Assembly: GCA_035510155.1 (NCBI GenBank)
Contig: DATKHR010000139.1
Span: forward strand, 1 to 42,918
Direction of reading: 5' to 3'
Source: DATKHR01 sp035510155
GTDB lineage: Bacteria > Acidobacteriota > Vicinamibacteria > Vicinamibacterales > CAVVIG01
DNA length: 42,918 nt
The notes beneath the pieces are model-generated. The model was not told the DNA's origin. It did not search any database and worked only from the letters and a program-made list of their open reading frames with translations. How positions within the stretch are numbered: position 1 is the first letter of the stretch; each line of letters starts with the position of its first letter. Below are positions 1 to 6,867 of the stretch, piece by piece. The translations under genes and the position numbers were made by a program.

Positions 1-120
1 GGCCGGATCGACGCTCATGACGAGCGTGTGCTTCCCCATCTGTGCGAGCCGGAGCCCCGTCGCCGCTGCGAGGCTCGTCTTGCCGACTCCGCCTTTTCCC
101 GTGAACAACAAGATCCTCAT
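1..120 (-). CDS. ArsA/GET3-like P-loop ATPase, N-terminal fragment cut by the window edge
   Basis: Only the first 40 codons are inside the window. The gene starts at the ATG at 120 and runs off the left end. The peptide begins MRILLFTGKGGVGKTSLAAA, with the deviant Walker A motif GKGGVGKT at residues 8-15, followed about 20 residues later by VMSVDPA. This is the N-terminal signature of ArsA/GET3-type anion-transporting ATPases of the SIMIBI class (MinD, ParA, NifH relatives). ArsA-like is preferred over ParA/MinD because of the MRILLFTGKGGVGKT opening and the SVDPA strand. The substrate or partner cannot be told from this fragment. An AAGGCGG stretch before the ATG is a weak ribosome site, and a TAAAAT at 149-154 (minus strand) could be the -10 box. 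Confidence 0.75.
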   Translation of the reverse strand, partial: MRILLFTGKGGVGKTSLAAATGLRLAQMGKHTLVMSVDPA

Positions 121-369
121 GGTGGCCGCCTTGTTCAACTCTCATAGCATTTTACGGCGGTGCCGTATCATCTTCTTCAACCCCGATGTCCACCGCTGAC
201 CACGCGGCGATTTCCGGCTTTCTCGGGACGCGCGTCGATCGTGGCGACGTGCCGGCCGTCGTTGCCGCGGTCAGCAATCGTGACGCGCTGCTGTAACGTC
301 CGGCGTCGGCTATCCATTCCTCGCACCCGTGCTCGCGCGTTTGAGTACCGCCGGAACACGCGACCGAGA

Positions 370-765
370 TCTGCCGCTCCTTCACGATCCTGGCGCGAGG
401 TGGACCCATGGTCCGAACACCGCAATCCTCGGCCGCGTCGTCGCCCGGGTGTCAGCAGGTCGAACACATCCTTCATCACGATTGCTGCGCGCTCCTGCGG
501 ATGAAGCGACTGGAAAAGCGCTGCAGCCGCTGGACGGCTGTCGACCGGCTGATGCGGCGGCGCATACGCGGGCTCACTCTCCTCGACCGCCAGTGCCGCC
601 CGTTCGCGCGCCGACCGTCGCACGCCTTCGGATTGTCCAGCGCCGTGTCCGTCTTGCCGAGCAGGCTGAAGACTCGCAACAGCGTGTCCTGGACGAGGTC
701 TTCAGCGTCCCAGACGTTGCCGGTGAGCTGCCAGCAGTACGCGAGCCTACTGCCGCGATGCGGCC
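370..765 (-). pseudogene. decayed ECF (sigma-70 family) sigma factor
   Basis: Pieces of one sigma factor survive in different frames. From 739 to 623 the peptide is sigma region 2, with WQLTGNVWDAEDLVQDTLLR and then KTDTALDNPKA. The next expected block, YLxRTATNLWID, is missing. Exactly at 623 the reading shifts frame and continues with RRSARERAALAVEESEP, then FQSLHPQERAAIVMKDVFDL (about 623-444), which is the linker and the start of region 4. The helix-turn-helix after VFDL is lost. A third-frame scrap, PRARIVKERQ near 409-374, may be the end of region 4. The upstream end overlaps the 3' end of the DUF6351 gene, which stops at 747. With at least two deletions or frameshifts and no intact start, this cannot make a working sigma factor unless the assembly is wrong here. 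No known gene is recognisable in 121-369. Confidence 0.7.
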
Positions 766-2921
766 GTTGTCCTCGAGACCGGCGCCGCCGTAAGCGGGAG
801 GCGCTGGTAGGTCCCGCCCAACGGTTTCTGATTGACGCCCGGCTTGGAGTAGTCGCAGACGCCGCCTGGGAAGATCTGCCGGAGCTCGCGGATCTGGTCG
901 GCGGTGAACGTTGTCTTGTAGTCCCTCGCGTCGATTGGCTTGAGCTCACACTTGAGCACGTCATCGGCCAACGGCGCGCCCGCGACCAGACGCGGGGTCG
1001 AGTGTGGGGGATAGAGCGAGAGGCATCGGCCGGCGGCCGTCGCGCTGAGCGGCTCATCGATGCGCGTACCGTCAGCAGTGAAGCAGCCGTCCACGGCCCC
1101 TTTGGGCTTTGCGCGGACGACCTTCTCGATCGCCGGCGCCGCGGACGCGTCCTTCGCGAGCGCGTCGAGCCATTGACTCATCGTGTCGATCGCCAGACCG
1201 GTCACCGTCGTGGCGACATTCGCGCTGCCGCCGTTGGGGAATATCCAGACGATCTCGTTGTCCGCGCGGCCGTTCGCCTTGCGCATCCGTTCGCGGATGG
1301 TGAAGTCGCGATCGAACGTGTGAATGTCGCCCAACGGATCGTTGTAGCTCCGGTAATGGAGGATCGGCAGCGAGCCGAGTCCGCCCGATGCGGCGTCGAG
1401 GCGCCCCGCCACGTACGCGAGTCGGACGGCTTCCGGATCGGCGACCGTGCGCTCTGCGCGGAGATGGCCGTCATTGTCGTAGCCACCGATCTTCCGGTTG
1501 AGATCCAGGAATTCCGCCGGCGTGATGGCCCCGCGCTCGAGCGCCCTCAGGCCGTACTGCACGCCCACGTTGTCGAGCGAGCGGCGCGCGAAGCCGGTGT
1601 TCGGGTCGCGACCGAACGTGGCAAAGTTCGTGTCCCACATGGTGCAGCGGGCGCCCTTCGGATTCGTCGCCGCGTCGTACACCTGATCTTTCGGGATTCC
1701 GCACCCCTGCGCGAAGTCGGCGACGATGACATTGATGAAGCTCCGATCCCAGCTGGTGCACGTACCCCGCGTGTAGCCTTCCACAGCTGTCTGTTTCTCC
1801 TGCGTCCACGTCGCCGGGTCGGTCTTGTAATAGTTCAGCAGCAGCCGGCAGTCCGTGACGCTCGGGCGCACGCTGATCGAGTCCGCGAACGTCAGACTGG
1901 GCAGCAGGCCGTCGAGGAGGCCGGGGAAGTTCTGCGCGATCAGTAATTGCTGAATCGATCCGCCGGAGCCGCCGAAGCCCATCGTCCACTTGGGAAGGCC
2001 GTAGTGCTTGATGAAGTGCTCTTTGATCATCATCAGCGCCTCGCCCGACAGCGCGTCGTTGCAGTGCTGCTGCATGACATTCTGAGTGGAGATGGCGTGC
2101 GCGAAGCCGCGCGAGAGCGCGGCATCGAAGATGGCGTTGATCGCCTGGTTGGTCCCCTGATTGTAGTTGGTGCCACAGCCGCCGCCGAACGTCATCATGA
2201 ACGCGTGATTCCAGCCCGGTCCCGGCGTCCACGGGCTGGTCGCGGTTTGCCAGGGATCGTCGAGGATGGCGATGCGATAAATCGATCGATTAATGGTGCC
2301 TGATTCGACTCGTACGATGTAGGGTACCGTCCGGCCGTCACTGGTCGTCGTCTGACCGATGTCCCCGGGACGCGTCGCCGCCGGGTTGAGTGCCTTGAAC
2401 GAGGAGGCGGCACCGCGGCCGCGGCCACCGGCAGTCGGCGGCTCCGTGGACTTGTAGAAGTACTCGATCTGCGTGCGCGCGGAGCAGTCGGCGTCGAGCG
2501 GCTCGCCCAGGCCCGACTCCACGGTTTTGCAGAGAAAAGGCGTCAAGTGATCGCCCGAGACGATCGGCCCTGTGATCGGGTAGTTCGTGACGTCGAGGCG
2601 CGCCGTGTGCGATCCGGCCTTGGCGACGATCGTGTTGCGGCCGATCTTCAACCCGTCGACGAGACCGACGAGCGACGGCCGAGCCGCGTCGGCGTGAAAT
2701 GCCGCGGTCGCCTCGCGATCGTTCACTCTGACCGTGACGTTCGACAGCGTGCCCGACGCGCTCCGAATTTCGACGAGCGCATCGCCGCCGCTCACCATGT
2801 CCGGGCGGCTGGAGAGCGTGGCCAGCGTGAGAGCATCCGCGGCCGGTTTGGGCGGCGCGCCGGATAGGCTGACCGCGACGGCGAAGACGAAGGCAACGGC
2901 GAGCGCGCTCAAAAGTCTCAT
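747..2921 (-). CDS. secreted DUF6351 family protein, tannase-like alpha/beta-hydrolase
   Basis: A 724-residue protein with a clear signal peptide (hydrophobic LLSALAVAFVFAVAVSL, ending near SGA). It is followed by a beta-rich N-terminal domain (TLATLSSRPDMVSGGDALVE) typical of DUF6351. A G-x-S-x-G-like element, GFGGSGGSIQQ near residue 319, followed by LPSLTFADS, suggests an alpha/beta-hydrolase core related to tannases/feruloyl esterases. Several cysteines are present, consistent with export. The start ATG at 2921 has GGAGAA six bases upstream. The substrate is unknown. The C-terminus (GGVCDYSKPG, then TYQRLPL) looks complete, so the gene appears intact. It is divergent from the doxX-like gene at 3033, leaving about 110 bases for both promoters. 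Confidence 0.8.
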   Translation of the reverse strand: MRLLSALAVAFVFAVAVSLSGAPPKPAADALTLATLSSRPDMVSGGDALVEIRSASGTLSNVTVRVNDREATAAFHADAARPSLVGLVDGLKIGRNTIVAKAGSHTARLDVTNYPITGPIVSGDHLTPFLCKTVESGLGEPLDADCSARTQIEYFYKSTEPPTAGGRGRGAASSFKALNPAATRPGDIGQTTTSDGRTVPYIVRVESGTINRSIYRIAILDDPWQTATSPWTPGPGWNHAFMMTFGGGCGTNYNQGTNQAINAIFDAALSRGFAHAISTQNVMQQHCNDALSGEALMMIKEHFIKHYGLPKWTMGFGGSGGSIQQLLIAQNFPGLLDGLLPSLTFADSISVRPSVTDCRLLLNYYKTDPATWTQEKQTAVEGYTRGTCTSWDRSFINVIVADFAQGCGIPKDQVYDAATNPKGARCTMWDTNFATFGRDPNTGFARRSLDNVGVQYGLRALERGAITPAEFLDLNRKIGGYDNDGHLRAERTVADPEAVRLAYVAGRLDAASGGLGSLPILHYRSYNDPLGDIHTFDRDFTIRERMRKANGRADNEIVWIFPNGGSANVATTVTGLAIDTMSQWLDALAKDASAAPAIEKVVRAKPKGAVDGCFTADGTRIDEPLSATAAGRCLSLYPPHSTPRLVAGAPLADDVLKCELKPIDARDYKTTFTADQIRELRQIFPGGVCDYSKPGVNQKPLGGTYQRLPLTAAPVSRTTAASRQ

Positions 2922-3032
2922 GAAGGTTCTCCGGCCTTAATTTGGCGACTGTCGGGGGCGAGGGTCAACCAATTTCTGGTCGAACGCAGTGCCATAATGC
3001 CTCTTCCCTCGAGCTGAACTTGGAGGCTGACT

Positions 3033-3539
3033 ATGGACGCCGGATTACTTCTCGTGCGGTTGGTGTTCGGAGCCCTCATGGCGGCCCATGGGGCGCAGAA
3101 GCTGCTCGGCTGGTTTGGCGGGTATGGCCTGACGGGCACTGGGGCTTTCATGGAGGGGCTCGGGTTTCGACCCGGCCAGGTGTTTGCGGCGGCGGCCGGC
3201 CTGGCCGAGTCGGTCGGCGGACTGCTGCTGGCGCTCGGGCTCTTTGTCCCGGCAGCGGCCACGCTCGTCATTGCCGTGATGACCGTGGCGATTGGCAGCG
3301 TGCATTGGGGGAATGGGCTCTTCGCTGCCACCAACGGCATCGAGGCGCCGGTGCTCTACGCGTCAGCGTTCGCGGCGCTGACCTTGATCGGACCGGGCTT
3401 GTACTCCCTCGATGCGACGCTTGGACTAGAGTCGGCGTGGACGCCGGCGCTGAAAGCGCTTGCGCTGGCCTTGGGCCTGGCCGGTGGACTGGCGAATCTC
3501 GTCGTCAGACGACCGGTGACGCAGGCCGTCCGCGGATGA
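3033..3539 (+). CDS. DoxX family membrane protein
   Basis: A 168-residue integral membrane protein with four hydrophobic segments: LLLVRLVFGALMAAHGAQKL, then GQVFAAAAGLAESVGGLLLA, LVIAVMTVAIGS, and the C-terminal ALALALGLAGGLANLVV. The opening with AAHGAQKLLGWFGG and GFMEGLGF-like spacing is the classic DoxX/SURF4-like pattern. Members are often linked with redox or thiol stress and small quinone-reactive partners, but no partner is adjacent here. A GGAGG at 3022-3026 sits seven bases before the ATG. The gene ends nine bases from the stop of the converging permease gene. Confidence 0.85.
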   Translation: MDAGLLLVRLVFGALMAAHGAQKLLGWFGGYGLTGTGAFMEGLGFRPGQVFAAAAGLAESVGGLLLALGLFVPAAATLVIAVMTVAIGSVHWGNGLFAATNGIEAPVLYASAFAALTLIGPGLYSLDATLGLESAWTPALKALALALGLAGGLANLVVRRPVTQAVRG

Positions 3540-3548
3540 GCGGTTGGC

Positions 3549-6197
3549 CTACTCCGACCGGAGTGCCTGCAACACGTCGACGCGCGAGGCCCGGGCGGCC
3601 GGCATCAGGGACGCAACGACCGCGGCGCCGATGAGCACGGTTGCCGCGCCCGTCAAGGGCAGCAGGCCCGGCAGCTGCACCGTCGCGAAAAATCTGGCCG
3701 CCGCGCGCGCGAGAGCATAGCCGCCCGCCGTGCCTGCGGCGATGCCAATCGCGGCAATCAGCACGCCTTCCTGGAGCACGCGGCTCAACAGGTGCCGCGG
3801 GGCTGACCCGACGGCCAGGCGGATGCCGAATTCCCGCGTGCGCGCGCTCACCGAGAAGGCCAGGACACCGGCCACACCCACCACGGCGATCAGCAGCGCG
3901 ATGCCGGCAAATCCGGAAAAGACGAAGGCGTTCAGCCGATCAGGCGACAGCACCTCGGTGCGGACGTCCTCGAGCGTCGCGGCGCGCTCCACGAGTTGGT
4001 CCTTGGAAATCTCGCGGATCACGCGCGTGACGGCCGGCACAAGCGCGTACGGATCGCCTGCCGCGCGGACGAACAGACGCTCTCCAACGCCTATCTGCCG
4101 GACCGGCTGGTAGACCGCCATCGCCGGTCGCCGCATCACGTTCTCGTCATCCACGTCCGCGACCACGCCGACGATGCGACGATGTACAGGCGTTTTTCCG
4201 AAATACGGATCGGTCCACCACATATGCCGGTTCACCGCGTCGCCATTCGAGAACAGCCGCTGCGCGACGCTCTGGCTGACGATGACGACAGGCTCACTCT
4301 TCCCGCCGTCATCGTCCGTGAAGTCGCGGCCCGCGAGCATCGGGACGCCGACGACGGCGAAGAAGCGAGGCGAGACCACGCGAAACCGCGCGTGCGGATT
4401 CTCTTCGCCATCTGCCGGCGAGTAGCCCTCGACGGCGAACTGGATTCCAGGACCTAAGCGCCCAGCATCCCGCCACGGCACGAACATTCCAACGGCGACG
4501 CCTTCGACGCCTGCCAGTTCGCCGATGCGTCGCGTCGCTTCTTGATAGAAGTCGATGAGCTTTGCGCTCCCGAGGTCGGCGCCCGTCGCCGAGACCGGAA
4601 TGTCGACGGCCAGCACCTGCCGCATGTCGTAGCCGGTGATGGCCGTTTGCATGGCGATAAGCGTGGTGAGTAGCGTGCCGGCGCCGGCGAGCAGTACGAA
4701 CGAGCACGCAATCTGTGTCGTCGCGAAGACTCGCAGGCGGCGGTTGGTGCCCGGCGTGATCCGGACGCTGCCGCTCACAAGGCCCAGGCCGGTCGGGGCA
4801 TGCGGCGAGGGCAGGCGCGGGACGTACGCCAGCAGCACGGCCGCACCCATCGCCAAGCCGGCGCCGACCCACAGCACGCTGGTATCGACGGTGACCTCGA
4901 GCGCGCGCACAGAGAAGCGGGCGGCGTAGCGGGCGACGATGGCGACGAACGGCTGCGCGAGCATCACGCCCAGCACGGCGCCGGCGCCGCACAGCACCAG
5001 GCTCTCGGCCAGCAGCGTGCGCCGAAGCGCGCCGCGGCCGGCGCCGAGCGCGGCTCGCACAGCCAGCTCGCCCTCGCGGCGGACCGAGCGTGCCAGGATC
5101 AGGTTGGCGATGTTCGAACACGCAATGACGAACACGACCGCGGCGGCGGCCAGCAACACGAGGAGGATCGTCCGCGCGGGCGACGCAATCTGATCGCGGA
5201 GCGTCGTCACACGCAGCTCGACGTTGGCCCTCTTCGAGTACGCCTCAGGGTGCTCTCGCACCATGGCGGTGTGGACCGCGGTCAGCTCGGCGCGCGCCGC
5301 CTCGAGCGAGACGCCGGGCGCGAGTCGGCCGAAGAGCTCCGTCATCCGATGCGTCCGGTCGGTGACCATCGTGGCCCCCAGATGATGCGGGCTCGTCACA
5401 ACGTTCGCGATGATCTCGGTGTCAGCCGGATACGGGACCGAAGGCTCGAGGACGCCGACCACCGTGGCGGTCCGCGGACCGAGACGGATGGTCGTGCCGA
5501 CGACATTCGGGTCGCTGTTGAGCGACGTCGTCCAGAACCGGTACGTGAGGACCGCCGCCCCGGCCGCGTTGGGACCATCGTCATTCGGGTTCAGCAGGCG
5601 GCCGAGCACCGGGCGAAGGCCCATCACATCGAAGAACGAACCACCGACGACGCCCGCCTTGACCATGCGGGGCTCGCCGCCGAGACCACTCAGGGCGAAG
5701 TCCACCGTGGAGAAGTCGCCGAAGGCGGTGATGGTCGTGATGCGCGCCTTGAAGTCGTTCAGTTCCGCTATCGAGAACGTGATGTTCTCGGCGCCGAGGC
5801 CGGGGGCACGCTGGCCGATGTAGATCAGATGATCTTCGTCGCGATTGACGAGGGGGCGGAGGAGCACGCCCCGGACGACGCTGAAAATCGCGGCGTTGGC
5901 GCCGATACCGAGCGCGAGCGTCACCACGACCGTGGCGGCGAGGCCCCTGGCGCGCAGGAGTGATCGGAGGGCGAACCGCATGTCGCGGCCCAACGCCTCC
6001 GCCCCGTCGAGCCAGCGGTAGCGCCAGACGCCCCGCATCGACTCACGCGTGAGCGTCACGTTGCCGAACTCCTTCAGCGCCGCGAGCCTGGCGGAGGTCG
6101 GATCCTCGCCGCGTTCGATGCGCTCCTTGATGCTGAGGGCCAGATGGCCGCGAATCTCGGCGTCGAGGTCGTCCTTGGACGGCGTGCGAGGCCACAT
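3549..6197 (-). CDS. large MacB/FtsX-type ABC permease (ADOP family)
   Basis: An 882-residue permease with the architecture of the 'acidobacterial duplicated orphan permease' group. It has a cytoplasmic N-terminus rich in charged helices (DLDAEIRGHLALSIKERIER), then LGRDMRFALRSLLRARG leading into the first membrane helix (AATVVVTLALGIGANAAIFS). A long MacB-like periplasmic domain follows (residues about 100-330), then the first FtsX helices near 345-460, a second periplasmic domain, and a C-terminal FtsX unit (SARTREFGIRLAVGSAPRHL) ending in ASRVDVLQALRSE. No ATPase gene is adjacent, which is usual for this 'orphan' family. The ATG lies four bases after the padR stop, with GGAG inside the padR tail, so the two are surely co-transcribed. 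Likely role: export or mechanotransmission under PadR control; the substrate is unknown. Confidence 0.88.
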   Translation of the reverse strand: MWPRTPSKDDLDAEIRGHLALSIKERIERGEDPTSARLAALKEFGNVTLTRESMRGVWRYRWLDGAEALGRDMRFALRSLLRARGLAATVVVTLALGIGANAAIFSVVRGVLLRPLVNRDEDHLIYIGQRAPGLGAENITFSIAELNDFKARITTITAFGDFSTVDFALSGLGGEPRMVKAGVVGGSFFDVMGLRPVLGRLLNPNDDGPNAAGAAVLTYRFWTTSLNSDPNVVGTTIRLGPRTATVVGVLEPSVPYPADTEIIANVVTSPHHLGATMVTDRTHRMTELFGRLAPGVSLEAARAELTAVHTAMVREHPEAYSKRANVELRVTTLRDQIASPARTILLVLLAAAAVVFVIACSNIANLILARSVRREGELAVRAALGAGRGALRRTLLAESLVLCGAGAVLGVMLAQPFVAIVARYAARFSVRALEVTVDTSVLWVGAGLAMGAAVLLAYVPRLPSPHAPTGLGLVSGSVRITPGTNRRLRVFATTQIACSFVLLAGAGTLLTTLIAMQTAITGYDMRQVLAVDIPVSATGADLGSAKLIDFYQEATRRIGELAGVEGVAVGMFVPWRDAGRLGPGIQFAVEGYSPADGEENPHARFRVVSPRFFAVVGVPMLAGRDFTDDDGGKSEPVVIVSQSVAQRLFSNGDAVNRHMWWTDPYFGKTPVHRRIVGVVADVDDENVMRRPAMAVYQPVRQIGVGERLFVRAAGDPYALVPAVTRVIREISKDQLVERAATLEDVRTEVLSPDRLNAFVFSGFAGIALLIAVVGVAGVLAFSVSARTREFGIRLAVGSAPRHLLSRVLQEGVLIAAIGIAAGTAGGYALARAAARFFATVQLPGLLPLTGAATVLIGAAVVASLMPAARASRVDVLQALRSE

Positions 6198-6201
6198 GGC
6201 C

Positions 6202-6561
6202 CTACTCCTTGCTGGCAGGCGCCGGGTTCATAATCCGTCCGATCGCGTCCACGAGCTGCGACCACCGATCCCGCTCGCGCGACAACTGTGCCCGTCCCGT
6301 CGCGGTCAGCCGGTAGTACTTCGCGCGCTGGTTGGCCTCGCTCACGCCCCACTCCGCCTTGAGCCATCCGTGCTTCTCGAGCCGGTGCAGCGCGGGGTAG
6401 AGGGAACCGGTTTCGACTCTGAGCAGGTCGTCGGACTGCGCGCGGATCGCCTGGCCGATGCCGTGGCCGTGCTGCGGTCCCCACTGCAGCGTCCGGAGGA
6501 TGAGCATGTCGAGCGTACCCTGGAGGAGCTCCAGGCGGCGGTCGTCGGGCTGTTTGGCCAT
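6202..6561 (-). CDS. PadR family transcriptional regulator
   Basis: A 119-residue PadR repressor. The winged helix is textbook: LELLQGTLDMLILRTLQWGP, HGHGIGQAIRAQSDD, then VETGSLYPALHRLEKHGWLK and the wing with AKYYRLTATGRAQL. The C-terminal helix used for dimerisation is short (WSQLVDAIGRIMN), placing it in the short subfamily that usually accompanies ADOP permeases. It is the first gene of a two-gene operon with that permease. No Shine-Dalgarno is visible. The sequence just upstream of the ATG is a large dyad (6564-6603), so the message may be leaderless or nearly so, and autoregulation is likely. Confidence 0.92.
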   Translation of the reverse strand: MAKQPDDRRLELLQGTLDMLILRTLQWGPQHGHGIGQAIRAQSDDLLRVETGSLYPALHRLEKHGWLKAEWGVSEANQRAKYYRLTATGRAQLSRERDRWSQLVDAIGRIMNPAPASKE

Positions 6562-6563
6562 AG

Positions 6564-6603
6564 TCGTAGACAGTCTACGTCTCTAGACGTAGGAGGTCTA
6601 CGA
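6564..6603. promoter_or_regulatory. 40-bp dyad, probable PadR operator
   Basis: Two nested inverted repeats share one centre at 6583.5. The outer arms TCGTAGAC (6564-6571) and GTCTACGA (6596-6603) are perfect complements. The inner arms CTACGTCT (6575-6582) and AGACGTAG (6585-6592) are also perfect. This makes 16 of 20 pairs symmetric, with four half-sites built on GTCTACG. It begins three bases upstream of the padR start codon, where binding would block transcription. Binding by PadR is inferred from position and symmetry, not shown. Confidence 0.7.
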
Positions 6604-6867
6604 CTTGTTCCGGCGGCGCCGGCACCCGAGCGCTGGCCGGTCAGCCTCTTCCTGCTTGTCAAGGGAATACGCGCACCGGCGGTCGAGTCACGAGCGCCAC
6701 CACTCCTCCCATCATCGCGGCCATCGTACGGACTATGCTGGGGGAATCGCTTCTTCGCGGTTCAGGCGTCGAAGCTGTGCGTAAACGAGTTCCCCTGATC
6801 GTTCCAGCTCATCCGTTATGGTCGGCCTCAACGCCGCCGGTCTCACTTCCGCCAACCAGGAAGAGCC
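6604..6867. other. intergenic region between padR and glgP
   Basis: About 264 bases with no gene I can support. It must hold the promoter for the rightward glgP-zwf operon and upstream parts of the padR promoter. A TATGCT at 6734-6739 is a possible -10 box, but no convincing -35 stands 17 bases before it. The glgP ribosome site AGGAAG is at its end (6858-6863). No strong hairpin or known riboswitch fold was recognised. Confidence 0.4.

Noticed and set aside
408..1946. 512-residue open frame on the plus strand
   Set aside because: Antisense to the DUF6351 gene and the sigma remnant; Arg-rich, no family motif. It is a product of GC-rich codon bias.
4800..5963. 387-residue open frame on the plus strand
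   Set aside because: Antisense to the permease; very rich in Arg, Gly, His and Asp, as expected from reversed hydrophobic codons.
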